Assembly: GCA_014728955.1 (NCBI GenBank)
Contig: WJKT01000035.1
Location: 1-8,855, forward strand
Source of the DNA: Candidatus Peregrinibacteria bacterium
Lineage (GTDB): Bacteria > Patescibacteriota > Gracilibacteria > UBA1369 > PNNO01
Length of the DNA: 8,855 bases
Direction of reading: 5' to 3'
In this document: positions 1-6,863 of the stretch, piece by piece
Layout of the letters: each line of letters starts with the position of its first letter
Position numbering within the stretch: position 1 is the first letter of the stretch
The notes under the pieces: model-generated
The model's input: only the letters and a program-made list of their open reading frames with translations
Database searches by the model: none
What the model was told of the DNA's origin: nothing
Translations under genes and position numbers: made by a program

Positions 1-484
1 GAGCATAATCTTTAATATATTTTTGCAAAGAGGGAGTTGATTTTAACCACGAGTCAAATGCACTCCATGCATACAATGATTTACTGGCATTAAGGGAATC
101 GTTCATTGCTCGTTTTACCCCTTCTTCACCTTCATAAAATCGTACTTTTGGCTTAATACTAAGAGGATTAGTTAATGCATAAAATTCGGGTAATAAATTA
201 ACCAATTCTTTCCTGTTTTCATCAACAGCGTGCTTAAGTTGTTCTAAATTTTGGACAATAACCTGAGGATCAGCTGCAGCAAAATATTTAACATCAGCAC
301 GGACATGTTCATTAACGTATCCTTTCTGAATAAGGCTATCGAGAACAAGATAGGTGGTTGATCTATTAATATGCGCCTTCTTTCCAATAACACTTGCAGG
401 CTGCGACCCAAGTTCAAGAAGAGACAGGTACACATGTGCCTCTTTTTCATTAAGACCGATTTTTTTTAGAATACCGCTAAGCAT
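1..484 (-). CDS. TrmB-family winged-helix transcriptional regulator (3' end beyond window)
   Basis: I translated this by hand from ATG at 484-482: an unbroken frame of 161 codons runs to the left edge, beginning MLSGILKKIGLNEKEAHVYL. Residues 1-65 match the TrmB-type HTH: a short 'GLNEKEAxVYLxLLELG' helix, a turn, and a recognition helix near residues 37-50 (HINRSTTYLVLDSL), then a wing (LIQKGYVNEH). Residues 78-100 look like the helical linker usual in the family. From about 113 the segment VRFYEGEEGVKRAMNDSL is like the start of the C-terminal effector or dimerisation region. The family usually has about 250 residues, so about a third is missing. TrmB proteins bind DNA as dimers, and many sense sugars. 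No ligand can be inferred here, because the effector part is outside the window. No Shine-Dalgarno sequence precedes the start. The family call is confident; its targets are unknown. Confidence 0.82.
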   Translation of the reverse strand, partial: MLSGILKKIGLNEKEAHVYLSLLELGSQPASVIGKKAHINRSTTYLVLDSLIQKGYVNEHVRADVKYFAAADPQVIVQNLEQLKHAVDENRKELVNLLPEFYALTNPLSIKPKVRFYEGEEGVKRAMNDSLNASKSLYAWSAFDSWLKSTPSLQKYIKDYA

Positions 485-514
485 TTCTTGTTGTTTGTAA
501 TCACCAACAGTCCT

Positions 515-543
515 ATTATTGCATTAACATAACAATAAATCAA
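515..543 (-). promoter_or_regulatory. Probable promoter of the TrmB-like regulator, with an inverted repeat
   Basis: Read on the minus strand: -35 TTGATT (543-538), 17-nt spacer, -10 AATAAT (520-515). Transcription would begin near 508, leaving a leader of about 24 nt before the ATG at 484. The same stretch carries the inverted repeat TTATTG (516-521) and CAATAA (533-538) with an 11-nt gap, which could be an autoregulatory operator. The arms are short and AT-rich, so chance is a real alternative. Confidence 0.38.
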
Positions 544-570
544 GCTCTTTGGCTCGACTGTCATAAAATC

Positions 571-599
571 TTGATAATGTACGTCAAACACCTTATTAT
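571..599 (+). promoter_or_regulatory. Promoter of the candidate small RNA
   Basis: -35 TTGATA (571-576), exactly 17 nt, then -10 TATTAT (594-599). Each box differs from the sigma-70 consensus at one position. The expected start is near 605-607, which is where the folded segment beginning at 604 starts. No open reading frame follows before the terminator at 669-703, so the promoter most likely serves a non-coding transcript. Confidence 0.5.
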
Positions 600-603
600 A
601 GAT

Positions 604-705
604 GTGCAGCTAGTTAGTTGGCGTCACAGAACTCTGACGAACTAGCTACACCAAAAGAGTAGAAGCCCAAAAAAGTAGAAGATGAGCGCGCTTCTGCTTT
701 TTTGT
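604..705 (+). ncRNA. Candidate small structured RNA, about 100 nt, of unknown family
   Basis: The segment lies between its own promoter (571-599) and an intrinsic terminator (669-703). Its 5' half folds into a long hairpin. AGCTAGTT (608-615) pairs with AACTAGCT (640-647), and GTG (604-606) with CAC (649-651) across one C/A mismatch. After a 6-nt bulge (616-621), CGTCA (622-626) pairs with TGACG (635-639) around an 8-nt loop. A purine-rich single-stranded linker (652-668) leads to the terminator stem. AGTT occurs twice in tandem (612-619), so the outer stem could slip to an alternative pairing. I do not recognise it: it lacks the SRP RNA apical motif, T-box sequences and tRNA architecture. 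It could instead be an untranslated leader that ends upstream of tyrS. Promoter, fold and terminator are seen; their joint function is inferred. Confidence 0.45.
669..703 (+). terminator. Intrinsic terminator, possibly bidirectional
   Basis: A 13-bp stem: AAAAAAGTAGAAG (669-681) pairs with CTTCTGCTTTTTT (691-703), with one T/G wobble and a 9-nt loop (682-690). The stem carries an A-tract on one side and a T-tract on the other, so it could stop transcription on either strand. It lies between divergent genes, where neither the left regulator nor tyrS needs a terminator. This supports a separate transcript ending here and insulation of tyrS from it. Confidence 0.65.
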
Positions 706-721
706 TTCTCTATAAATATTG

Positions 722-750
722 TTTACAAGAGGGGATAAAAACCATATCAT
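722..750 (+). promoter_or_regulatory. Promoter of tyrS (probably tyrS-recG)
   Basis: -35 TTTACA (722-727), 17-nt spacer, -10 TATCAT (745-750), each one base from consensus. The expected start near 757 gives tyrS a short leader of about 15 nt to the ATG at 772, or 24 nt to the one at 781. The box lies just past the 669-703 terminator. A leader this short leaves no room for a T-box riboswitch downstream of it. Confidence 0.55.
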
Positions 751-771
751 TGACAGGGCACCACCTAATCA

Positions 772-1980
772 ATGCTTATTATGATACAAACATCGGAAGA
801 AAAAATAAATGCGGTTCTTTCACGTGGCGTAGTTGACGTCATACAAAAAAGAGAATTAAAAAAGAAGCTTGCAAAAGGCAAGCAACTAACCATAAAACTT
901 GGTATCGACCCCTCAGGCGCCGATTTACATATCGGACACATGGTTGTCATCAAAAAACTCAAAGAGTTCCAAGATATGGGGCATAAAATTGTTTTGCTTT
1001 TTGGTAATTTTACAGGTCAAATAGGAGATCCAACCGGTAAAATGGAGGCTCGTAAAGCAAAAACAAAAAAACAACTGGAGAAAAATGCAGAAAAATATTT
1101 AGATCAGGTGAAACTGCTGCTTGATATTGATAAAGTTGAAGTTCGATGGAATGCAGAGTGGCTTGAAAAACTATCGTTTGCCGATGTTGTACAGCTTTCT
1201 TCATGTTTTACCGTTGCACAAATGATGGAACGGGATATGTTTCAAGATAGAGTGTCAAAGAATATGCCCATTTCAATGCACGAATTTCTTTATCCGCTTA
1301 TGCAAGGGTATGACTCGGTTGCTATACAAGCAGATCTTGAGCTCGGCGGTACCGACCAAACGTTTAATCTTTTAGCCGGAAGAACTATACAAAAAGCATA
1401 TGATCAAACACCGCAAGATATTCTCACGGTACCTATTCTTGAAGGAACTGATGGTACAAAGAAAATGGGGAAGTCAGAGAATAATTATATCGCTGTTGAT
1501 GATGCCCCTAATGATATGTTCGGAAAAGTAATGAGTATCCCGGACAATCTTATTGTAAAATATTTTGAACTTGCTACAGAGATCCCGTTATCCGAAATTG
1601 ACGAGATAAAACAAGCAATTAAAGACGGTGACAACCCTATGGAATTTAAAAAACGTTTAGGCCGAGAAATTGTCACAATTTATCATTCAGAAGAAGCGGC
1701 TCAAAAAGCCGAAGAACATTTTACCACGGTCTTTAGCCACCATCAGGTCCCCGACGAGATACCGTTAAAAAAACTCGACGGCACATCAATGCCGCTTATA
1801 GACCTTATTGCTGAAAACAACCTGGCCCCTTCAAAAAGTCAGGCACGTCGTTTGGTACAACAGGGTGCAGTGCGAATTAATGAAGAAAAAGTACAGGATA
1901 TTGATACCGACATAAATTTTGAGAAAGAAGTCCTCATTCAAGTGGGGAAGAGACGTTTTCTCAGAGTGATAGGAAAATAA
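772..1980 (+). CDS. tyrS: Tyrosyl-tRNA synthetase, TyrZ-like type
   Basis: This cytoplasmic class I synthetase attaches tyrosine to tRNA-Tyr using ATP. In the 402 residues the HIGH motif is at 53-56 (DLHIGH) and the KMSKS loop at 231-235 as KMGKS. The tyrosine pocket segment YPLMQGYDSVAIQADLELGG (174-193) continues into TDQTFNLLAGR. An S4 RNA-binding domain (about 339-400, MPLIDLIAENNLAPSKSQARR onward) ends the protein and contacts tRNA. The LGGTDQ..N wording and the KMGKS loop resemble the TyrZ branch rather than E. coli TyrS. The start is either ATG 772 or ATG 781: both follow the predicted transcription start, and an AGGG at 755-758 is too far from either to decide. recG follows after 69 nt on the same strand and is probably cotranscribed. 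Everything needed for activity is present. Confidence 0.97.
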   Translation: MLIMIQTSEEKINAVLSRGVVDVIQKRELKKKLAKGKQLTIKLGIDPSGADLHIGHMVVIKKLKEFQDMGHKIVLLFGNFTGQIGDPTGKMEARKAKTKKQLEKNAEKYLDQVKLLLDIDKVEVRWNAEWLEKLSFADVVQLSSCFTVAQMMERDMFQDRVSKNMPISMHEFLYPLMQGYDSVAIQADLELGGTDQTFNLLAGRTIQKAYDQTPQDILTVPILEGTDGTKKMGKSENNYIAVDDAPNDMFGKVMSIPDNLIVKYFELATEIPLSEIDEIKQAIKDGDNPMEFKKRLGREIVTIYHSEEAAQKAEEHFTTVFSHHQVPDEIPLKKLDGTSMPLIDLIAENNLAPSKSQARRLVQQGAVRINEEKVQDIDTDINFEKEVLIQVGKRRFLRVIGK

Positions 1981-2049
1981 TTGTATTTCATCGATTGCTG
2001 CGTTACACTAAAGCACTACTAGTGTTGTTGTTTATCAAAAAAACATATA

Positions 2050-4089
2050 ATGCTCGATACACCTCTTAAAGATATTTTGCGTACCACGTCCAGACACTTA
2101 TCCCGGTTGAAGAATATGGGTATTACGACCGCAAATGATTTGTTGTCTCATTTTCCGCGAACCTATAATGACAGAAGTGACGTTACACCTGTTCGGGACG
2201 TTGCGCTCGGAGAGGTCAATACAATACGGGGAACCATTAGCCGAATATTTAACAGAAAAACAAAAAGCGGGAAATTCATGACAATGGCAACATTAACCGA
2301 TGATACGGGCACTATTAATGTTGTGTGGTTTAACCAACCATATATTAGACGAGTATTGTATAACGGGAATCAAGTTATTATGACTGGCAAAGTGAAAATG
2401 GGCTTTGGAAAAATAACTATGCAAAGCCCCGCTTTTGAATTACAAAAAGAAGAGCAAATCCACAGCGAACGCATCGTTCCGGTGTACCATGAAACGGAAG
2501 GTATTAAATCAAAATGGATACGAGAAAAAATCAAACCTCTTATTGATGAATGGACCAAATATTATAAAGACTATTTGCCCGAGAACGTCCGGGAGCGAAA
2601 TGGCTTTTTGTCTCTCAGTCAAGCCATAAAACACATACACTTTCCGGAAAATGAAGAGCTACTCAATAAAGCACGGGAGCGTCTTGGATTTGATGAATTA
2701 TTTTTGCTGCAACTGAGAGCACTACAAAAGAAATGGGAATGGCAACAAGTGGCACGACACGAAAAAATTGCTATTCCGCAAAACATAGAGGCGGTAAAAA
2801 AATTTATACATACACTTCCGTTTGAACTGACAGACGCCCAAAAAAAGACACTCTACAGTATTTTAAAAGATATGGAGAAACCGTATCCAATGAGCAGGCT
2901 GGTTCAAGGAGATGTAGGTTCAGGAAAAACGATTGTTGCAGTTGCAGCTATGCTTAATGCGGTAAAAGCCGGTTTTCAATGTGCCGTTATGGCTCCAACC
3001 GAAATATTGGCAAAGCAGCATTATACCAGTATTTATTCGTTTCTGTCGTCCTATGGATTTAATATCCAGTTTATTTCGGGAAGCACCACACAGAAACAAA
3101 AAGAACAGTGCGTCAGACAAATGAAAAGTGGCACAATAGATATTGTTATAGGAACTCATGCGCTTATTCAGGAAAAAATAGGATTTAAAAATTTGGGATT
3201 AGCGGTTGTAGATGAACAACATCGCTTCGGCGTTAAACAACGAAGTGTATTGAAAAGTTTTGGAAGCCCTCATTTGCTGAGTTTATCGGCAACACCAATA
3301 CCACGAACATTAGCGATGACACTATATGGTGATCAGGATATTTCCATTATTGATGAGATGCCTAAAGGAAGACAAGAAATTATTACTCGTCTTATCCCGG
3401 AGAAAAAACGAATCGACGCCTATCGATGGATTGAAGATCAAATAAAAAAGGGGAGGCAGGTATTTGTCATTTGTCCCCTTATAGATGAATCCGATACTCT
3501 TGGCGTGAAATCGGTAAAACAAGAATATGCTCACCTTAAAGAACATATTTTCCCGCACCATGAAATTGGATTGCTCCACGGCAAATTAAAATCCAAAGAA
3601 AAAAATAAAATTATGGAAGATTTTGCCGACAATAAAATCCATATACTTGTGTCCACATCGGTGGTGGAAGTTGGTATTGATGTCCCCAATGCTACTATTA
3701 TGCTTATTGAAGGGGCTGAACGTTTTGGCCTTTCGCAGCTGCATCAATTTAGAGGACGTGTTGGAAGAGGGAAGCACCAGTCATATTGTTTTCTTTTTAC
3801 GGGGAATCAGTCACCGGAAGCATCACAACGCTTACAATCTATGGTGACCTATTCATCGGGCTTTAAACTTGCCGAAATCGATTTAACCCTGCGTGGACCG
3901 GGAGAAATTTACGGTGTACGTCAAAGTGGCATTCCCGATTTAAAACTAGCATCATTAACCGACTCGGTAACGATTGAAAAGGCTCGCCAAGAAGCACAAA
4001 CCATATTGGAAGAAGACGCAACATTGAAACAGTACCCACGATTACAGCAGAAAATTGCGGAACTGGATGATGTATATGTTAAAGATTAA
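2050..4089 (+). CDS. recG: ATP-dependent DNA helicase RecG
   Basis: RecG is a superfamily 2 helicase that regresses stalled replication forks and processes branched recombination intermediates. The 679-residue protein is full length. Residues 1-45 hold the wedge-domain entry with a GITTANDLLSHFPRTYNDRS signature, and an OB-fold wedge follows (about 55-135). Motif I is GDVGSGKT (287-294), motif II DEQH (388-391), motif III SATPIPRT (413-420), and motif VI QFRGRVGRG (566-574). The TRG hook that couples ATP hydrolysis to movement is near 612-628 (LTLRGPGEIYGVRQSG). ATG 2050 is supported because the wedge homology begins within a few residues of it. No Shine-Dalgarno sequence precedes it. The stop codon overlaps the stop of the convergent pabB within TTAA (4086-4089). 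Nothing is missing or broken. Confidence 0.97.
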   Translation: MLDTPLKDILRTTSRHLSRLKNMGITTANDLLSHFPRTYNDRSDVTPVRDVALGEVNTIRGTISRIFNRKTKSGKFMTMATLTDDTGTINVVWFNQPYIRRVLYNGNQVIMTGKVKMGFGKITMQSPAFELQKEEQIHSERIVPVYHETEGIKSKWIREKIKPLIDEWTKYYKDYLPENVRERNGFLSLSQAIKHIHFPENEELLNKARERLGFDELFLLQLRALQKKWEWQQVARHEKIAIPQNIEAVKKFIHTLPFELTDAQKKTLYSILKDMEKPYPMSRLVQGDVGSGKTIVAVAAMLNAVKAGFQCAVMAPTEILAKQHYTSIYSFLSSYGFNIQFISGSTTQKQKEQCVRQMKSGTIDIVIGTHALIQEKIGFKNLGLAVVDEQHRFGVKQRSVLKSFGSPHLLSLSATPIPRTLAMTLYGDQDISIIDEMPKGRQEIITRLIPEKKRIDAYRWIEDQIKKGRQVFVICPLIDESDTLGVKSVKQEYAHLKEHIFPHHEIGLLHGKLKSKEKNKIMEDFADNKIHILVSTSVVEVGIDVPNATIMLIEGAERFGLSQLHQFRGRVGRGKHQSYCFLFTGNQSPEASQRLQSMVTYSSGFKLAEIDLTLRGPGEIYGVRQSGIPDLKLASLTDSVTIEKARQEAQTILEEDATLKQYPRLQQKIAELDDVYVKD

Positions 4090-5411
4090 TGACGGGCGTC
4101 ATTCAAAACAGCCATAATATTCGCTGCTTTATCAAGCGTTTCCTGATATTCTTTTTCCGGAACAGAATCGTATACAATTGCCCCCCCAACATTAAAATAA
4201 AGCATATTATCAGCTGCAATAAGTGTTCTAATAATAATATTTGAATCCAAACGCTTATCATTAGCGATAAAAATACTACCGGTATATGCATGTCGGCTAT
4301 AATCCTCAAGCTCATCAATAATTTCCATGCTGCGAATTTTCGGACACCCTGTAATTGATCCGCCAGGAAAACATGCACGAAGCAGATCACCATAGGAAAC
4401 AGTATCACGTAGCTGAGAGGTAATAATCGAAAGCATATGCCATACCTTTCGATACGCCTCAACACGCCGATGTTCTTTAACGCATACCGATCCAATAGTG
4501 CTAATTTTTCCTAAATCGTTGCGCAATAGATCAACAATCATTGCCAATTCGGCAGCATCTTTTTCGGAAGATAAAAGCGCCTTTTTAGACTGAGCATCTT
4601 GCTTTGGATCTGCAAAACGAGGAGCTGTCCCTTTGATAGGACGAGTTTCAACATAGTTGTGACGTGCATATAAAAATCGTTCCGGAGAATTTGATAATAC
4701 TGCGCTATCACCAAAGGAAAGATATGCTGAAAATGGTGCGGGATTTCTTGTATACAAAGATTGAAATAACGCATAAGCATCTCCTGAAAACGGAGTTGCA
4801 CACTGATGTGAAAGATTTACTTCATAAACATCTCCCTTCTTAATATAATCTATAATACGTCCCACACGTTTAACATATGACTTTTTATCAATCATTGTTG
4901 TATTACCTGAAACGCTCGCTGTATAAGAAGGTATTTTCGCCTCTAAAATTAAGGCACTACGAGTATATTCCGTCGTATCCGTTTGAGCCTGAATAAGATA
5001 TGTTTTTTGTTTTTGATGATCAACGACAATAAAATCTTTATAAAAAACAAACGTTAATAACGGGAAATCATACATATCACGTGTCGTGTGCGGAATTGAC
5101 TCTATAGTATGCAATGCATCATACGAAAGCAGCCCGATTCCACCCCACAAAGAAAGGGGATAATCGTAATCTTTAACAGAATAATGATCAATAAGATGAT
5201 TGATCTCGTCAAAAGGCTCTTTAGACGATCGATGAACATACAGAGGATTTATTCCTATAAAAGAATAGCGGCTATTATCAGTACCGCCTTTGCCTGTAAG
5301 CAAAGCGCTGTATGATTGCTTTGCAAATGGGGCATAAAGTTCGTCGGGCGACCTGTCTGTCTCCACCTCCGTTACACGAAAGTTACGGATGACGGGAATA
5401 TCTAAAATCAT
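4086..5411 (-). CDS. pabB: Aminodeoxychorismate synthase component I (PabB)
   Basis: PabB converts chorismate plus ammonia, delivered by PabA, to 4-amino-4-deoxychorismate, the precursor of p-aminobenzoate and folate. The protein has 441 residues, close to E. coli PabB. The chorismate-binding domain fills the C-terminal half: PIKGT at 258-262, then AELAMIVDLLRNDLG (287-301), the CFPGGSITGCPK segment (347-358) and MEIIDELE (362-369). The lysine in PIKGT (K260) is what separates aminodeoxychorismate synthases from anthranilate synthases, which carry alanine there. That is the main reason for calling this PabB rather than TrpE. The N-terminal region (about 1-160) is the divergent domain usual in the family. 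Its ATG overlaps the pabA stop as ATGA (5411-5408), so the two are translationally coupled. No pabC lyase or folate gene is visible. A TrpE-like role is the less likely alternative. Confidence 0.86.
   Translation of the reverse strand: MILDIPVIRNFRVTEVETDRSPDELYAPFAKQSYSALLTGKGGTDNSRYSFIGINPLYVHRSSKEPFDEINHLIDHYSVKDYDYPLSLWGGIGLLSYDALHTIESIPHTTRDMYDFPLLTFVFYKDFIVVDHQKQKTYLIQAQTDTTEYTRSALILEAKIPSYTASVSGNTTMIDKKSYVKRVGRIIDYIKKGDVYEVNLSHQCATPFSGDAYALFQSLYTRNPAPFSAYLSFGDSAVLSNSPERFLYARHNYVETRPIKGTAPRFADPKQDAQSKKALLSSEKDAAELAMIVDLLRNDLGKISTIGSVCVKEHRRVEAYRKVWHMLSIITSQLRDTVSYGDLLRACFPGGSITGCPKIRSMEIIDELEDYSRHAYTGSIFIANDKRLDSNIIIRTLIAADNMLYFNVGGAIVYDSVPEKEYQETLDKAANIMAVLNDARH
4088..4103. other. Hairpin at the recG/pabB convergent junction
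   Basis: AATGAC (4088-4093) and GTCATT (4098-4103) form a perfect 6-bp inverted repeat around GGGC, starting on the recG stop codon and lying inside the last codons of pabB. No T-tract follows on either strand, so it is not a standard intrinsic terminator. It could mark or protect the 3' ends of both messages. Because it also encodes pabB's C-terminal residues, coincidence cannot be excluded. Confidence 0.35.
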
Positions 5412-5983
5412 GAAACAGTAAGAAAATTACGTATAAGAATAGAGCCATAATCACTCATAAACGATTCAGGATGAAACTGCACACCAAAAACAGGAAATCG
5501 TGTATGCTCTACAGCCATGGGGATTCCTTCTTTTGTTTGTGCAATAATACGAAGTTCCTTGGGAACATTATCAATAATAAGAGAATGATATCGGGCAACA
5601 GTAAAAGGTTTATTTATGCCGTTAAAAAGCCCCTCTTCATCATGAACAATCATCGAGGTTTTACCATGCACCGGGAGGGGAGAGGCTATAGTAGTTCCCC
5701 CAAACACCTCATTAATACATTGCATCCCCAGGCAGACGCCTAAAATAGGGGTTTGTGTATAATATTTTTTAATAACAGCTAATGAAATACCTGCATCTAC
5801 AGGACGTTTGGGACCCGGCGAAACAATAATCTTGTCATACTTTTTAACTCTGTCAAGTTTTGTAAAAAAAACATCATCATTGCGAATCACATCAATGGTT
5901 GCATTAGATTCAACACTCAATTGTTGATATAAATTGAATGTAAATGAATCATAATTATCAATAAGAAGAAAATGGTGCGACAT
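5408..5983 (-). CDS. pabA: Aminodeoxychorismate synthase glutamine amidotransferase component (PabA)
   Basis: This class I glutamine amidotransferase hydrolyses glutamine and channels ammonia to its partner PabB. At 191 residues it is a normal stand-alone subunit. It opens with the typical LLIDNYDSFTFNLYQ (6-20). The SPGP oxyanion-side motif is at 55-58, followed here by KRPVDAG where GTPxxAG is usual. The nucleophile is Cys84 in GVCLGMQ, with the other triad residues His171 and Glu173 in FHPES. The HGK segment (106-108) and RYHSL (131-135) are also as expected. Sequence alone separates PabA from TrpG poorly, since the two share subunits in some bacteria. The PabA call rests on the coupled partner, whose PIKGT lysine marks PabB. 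The leader is A/T-rich with no Shine-Dalgarno sequence, and no convincing promoter was found. Confidence 0.87.
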   Translation of the reverse strand: MSHHFLLIDNYDSFTFNLYQQLSVESNATIDVIRNDDVFFTKLDRVKKYDKIIVSPGPKRPVDAGISLAVIKKYYTQTPILGVCLGMQCINEVFGGTTIASPLPVHGKTSMIVHDEEGLFNGINKPFTVARYHSLIIDNVPKELRIIAQTKEGIPMAVEHTRFPVFGVQFHPESFMSDYGSILIRNFLTVS

Positions 5984-6245
5984 ATAATAAAAAACAAAAT
6001 CAAAACAGGGAAATTAACTATATCAAAAAAAAAGAGTGAAACGAAGAAAAAGACCATTTTATTTTTTACAAAAAAGGTAGTACAGGTCATCAAAACAAAA
6101 AAAACGGCTTAAATCGAAAGTTTTGAGTTATTGGCTTTTTTATGCGGCAAAAGAAGGGTAGGAAATTATCTGTCATAGTAATATCAATAAAAATCCTGCT
6201 ATAGACACGATCAAGGCACCCTCACTCTTCTATATCCTACACTAG

Positions 6246-6269
6246 TTTGCACAAGATATATTGTGCAAA
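6246..6269. promoter_or_regulatory. Perfect 9-bp inverted repeat, operator candidate
   Basis: TTTGCACAA (6246-6254) and TTGTGCAAA (6261-6269) are exact reverse complements separated by GATATA. Centre to centre the arms are 15 bp apart, a geometry suited to a dimeric winged-helix or HTH repressor. The repeat ends 15 bp upstream of the -35 box at 6285, so a bound protein could activate or interfere with the promoter. No T-tract follows, which argues against a terminator. The binding protein is unknown. Confidence 0.5.
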
Positions 6270-6284
6270 ATTATAGAGACAGGG

Positions 6285-6314
6285 TTGACACTCACCTACC
6301 TTATAGTATATGTT
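6285..6314 (+). promoter_or_regulatory. Promoter of the 172-residue hypothetical gene
   Basis: The -35 box is the full consensus TTGACA (6285-6290). The -10 is either TATATG (6307-6312, 16-nt spacer) or TATGTT (6309-6314, 18-nt spacer). Transcription should begin near 6319-6321, about 25 nt before the ATG at 6345. This argues against any start upstream of the promoter. Confidence 0.55.
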
Positions 6315-6344
6315 TCACCTATCAATTTTTTAAACCACTATGTA

Positions 6345-6863
6345 ATGACTTCTAAGAATGATACCCCTGAAACGTTGATAACCGATACCGACAATGCTGC
6401 GAACGGTTCAACAACTGATCTTTTTAAAGATCAGGACTTCCCCGCTTCCCTTTTGAATTATTATGCAAAATTGTCTCCTGAAGAACAACGCGATGTTACA
6501 TATTATTTCTTTCTTTTAGGTGATCAAATTGAACAATATCAAGGATTTGAAAACAATCAAGAAGAGCGAAAAACAGCTTTAACAAAAGAAATAGCTGAAA
6601 TCACCAAACATATTACAGCTCTCTTACCCGCTGGGTACAAAGAAATCCTGGATTATGTCGTCAAACAAATGCCACCTATTCAGCAAAATAGCTTTAAAGA
6701 AGAATTATTAACCGCTTGGCTAGGCCTTTATGTAGAGGAAAACTCTGTTTCGGAAAAAGACGCGAAAAAGCAAACGAGCACCTCTGATTCTGTTGTTGAT
6801 AAAGTACGTAAAGCAGCCCGAGTCGTTCTAAAACCCGGAAGCCTTTTCGACGGCCGATCATAA
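6345..6863 (+). CDS. Hypothetical protein, 172 residues, family not recognised
   Basis: I do not recognise this protein. It has a polar, probably disordered N-terminus (residues 1-30, rich in T, D and N) and a mostly helical-looking core (about 33-132) with alternating charged and hydrophobic residues. A second low-complexity stretch follows (133-148, S/K/E), then a basic C-terminal helix (VDKVRKAARVVLKPGSLF, 151-168). There is no signal peptide, no membrane segment, no cysteine and no catalytic motif I can name, so it is probably a soluble cytoplasmic protein. The frame is open upstream to a TTG at 6261, but the promoter at 6285-6314 lies inside that extension, so ATG 6345 is preferred. No Shine-Dalgarno sequence precedes it. 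Its 3' end overlaps that of convergent elp3 by 6 nt. It stands alone in its own regulated-looking transcription unit. Confidence 0.75.
   Translation: MTSKNDTPETLITDTDNAANGSTTDLFKDQDFPASLLNYYAKLSPEEQRDVTYYFFLLGDQIEQYQGFENNQEERKTALTKEIAEITKHITALLPAGYKEILDYVVKQMPPIQQNSFKEELLTAWLGLYVEENSVSEKDAKKQTSTSDSVVDKVRKAARVVLKPGSLFDGRS

Larger units (their letters stand above)
5984..6344. other. A-rich divergent intergenic region between pabA and the hypothetical gene
   Basis: No gene of credible length lies in these 361 bases on either strand. The left two thirds (about 5984-6135) are A-tract rich on the plus strand. On the minus strand a possible -10 TATAGT (6022-6017) for pabA lacks a good -35 partner. 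The right part holds the inverted repeat at 6246-6269 and the promoter at 6285-6314, listed separately. The region must carry start signals for both flanking genes. Confidence 0.6.

Noticed and set aside
601..652. tRNA-like sequence on the minus strand (GGTGTAGCTAGTT)
   Set aside because: It resembles the D-arm half of a tRNA, but there is no anticodon arm, T-arm or acceptor pairing. The similarity comes from the hairpin arm.
601..771. T-box riboswitch controlling tyrS
   Set aside because: A hairpin plus terminator upstream of a synthetase gene invites this call, but the T-box sequence and specifier-loop layout are not present. tyrS also has its own promoter downstream of the terminator.
2005..2025. 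Hairpin ACACTA / TAGTGT after tyrS as a terminator
   Set aside because: The stem is only 6 bp, AT-rich, with a 9-nt loop, and is followed by TTGTTGTTT rather than a clean T-tract. Read-through from tyrS into recG is more likely.
2046..2051. TATAAT box at the recG start
   Set aside because: It overlaps the ATG, so transcription would begin inside the coding sequence, and no good -35 lies 16-18 nt upstream. Removing the recG N-terminus would cut into the wedge domain.
4103..4801. Open frames of 87-130 codons antisense or out of frame within pabB
   Set aside because: They overlap a conserved, complete pabB in another frame and show no recognisable protein features. They are shadows of the real gene.
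6017..6045. pabA promoter (TATAGT on the minus strand)
   Set aside because: The -10 is plausible but the best -35 at the right spacing is TTCGTT. In a tract this A/T-rich such a match is expected by chance.
6261..6344. Longer start (TTG 6261) for the hypothetical protein
   Set aside because: It begins inside the inverted repeat and would place the consensus promoter within the gene. The extra 28 residues look unlike the rest of the protein.
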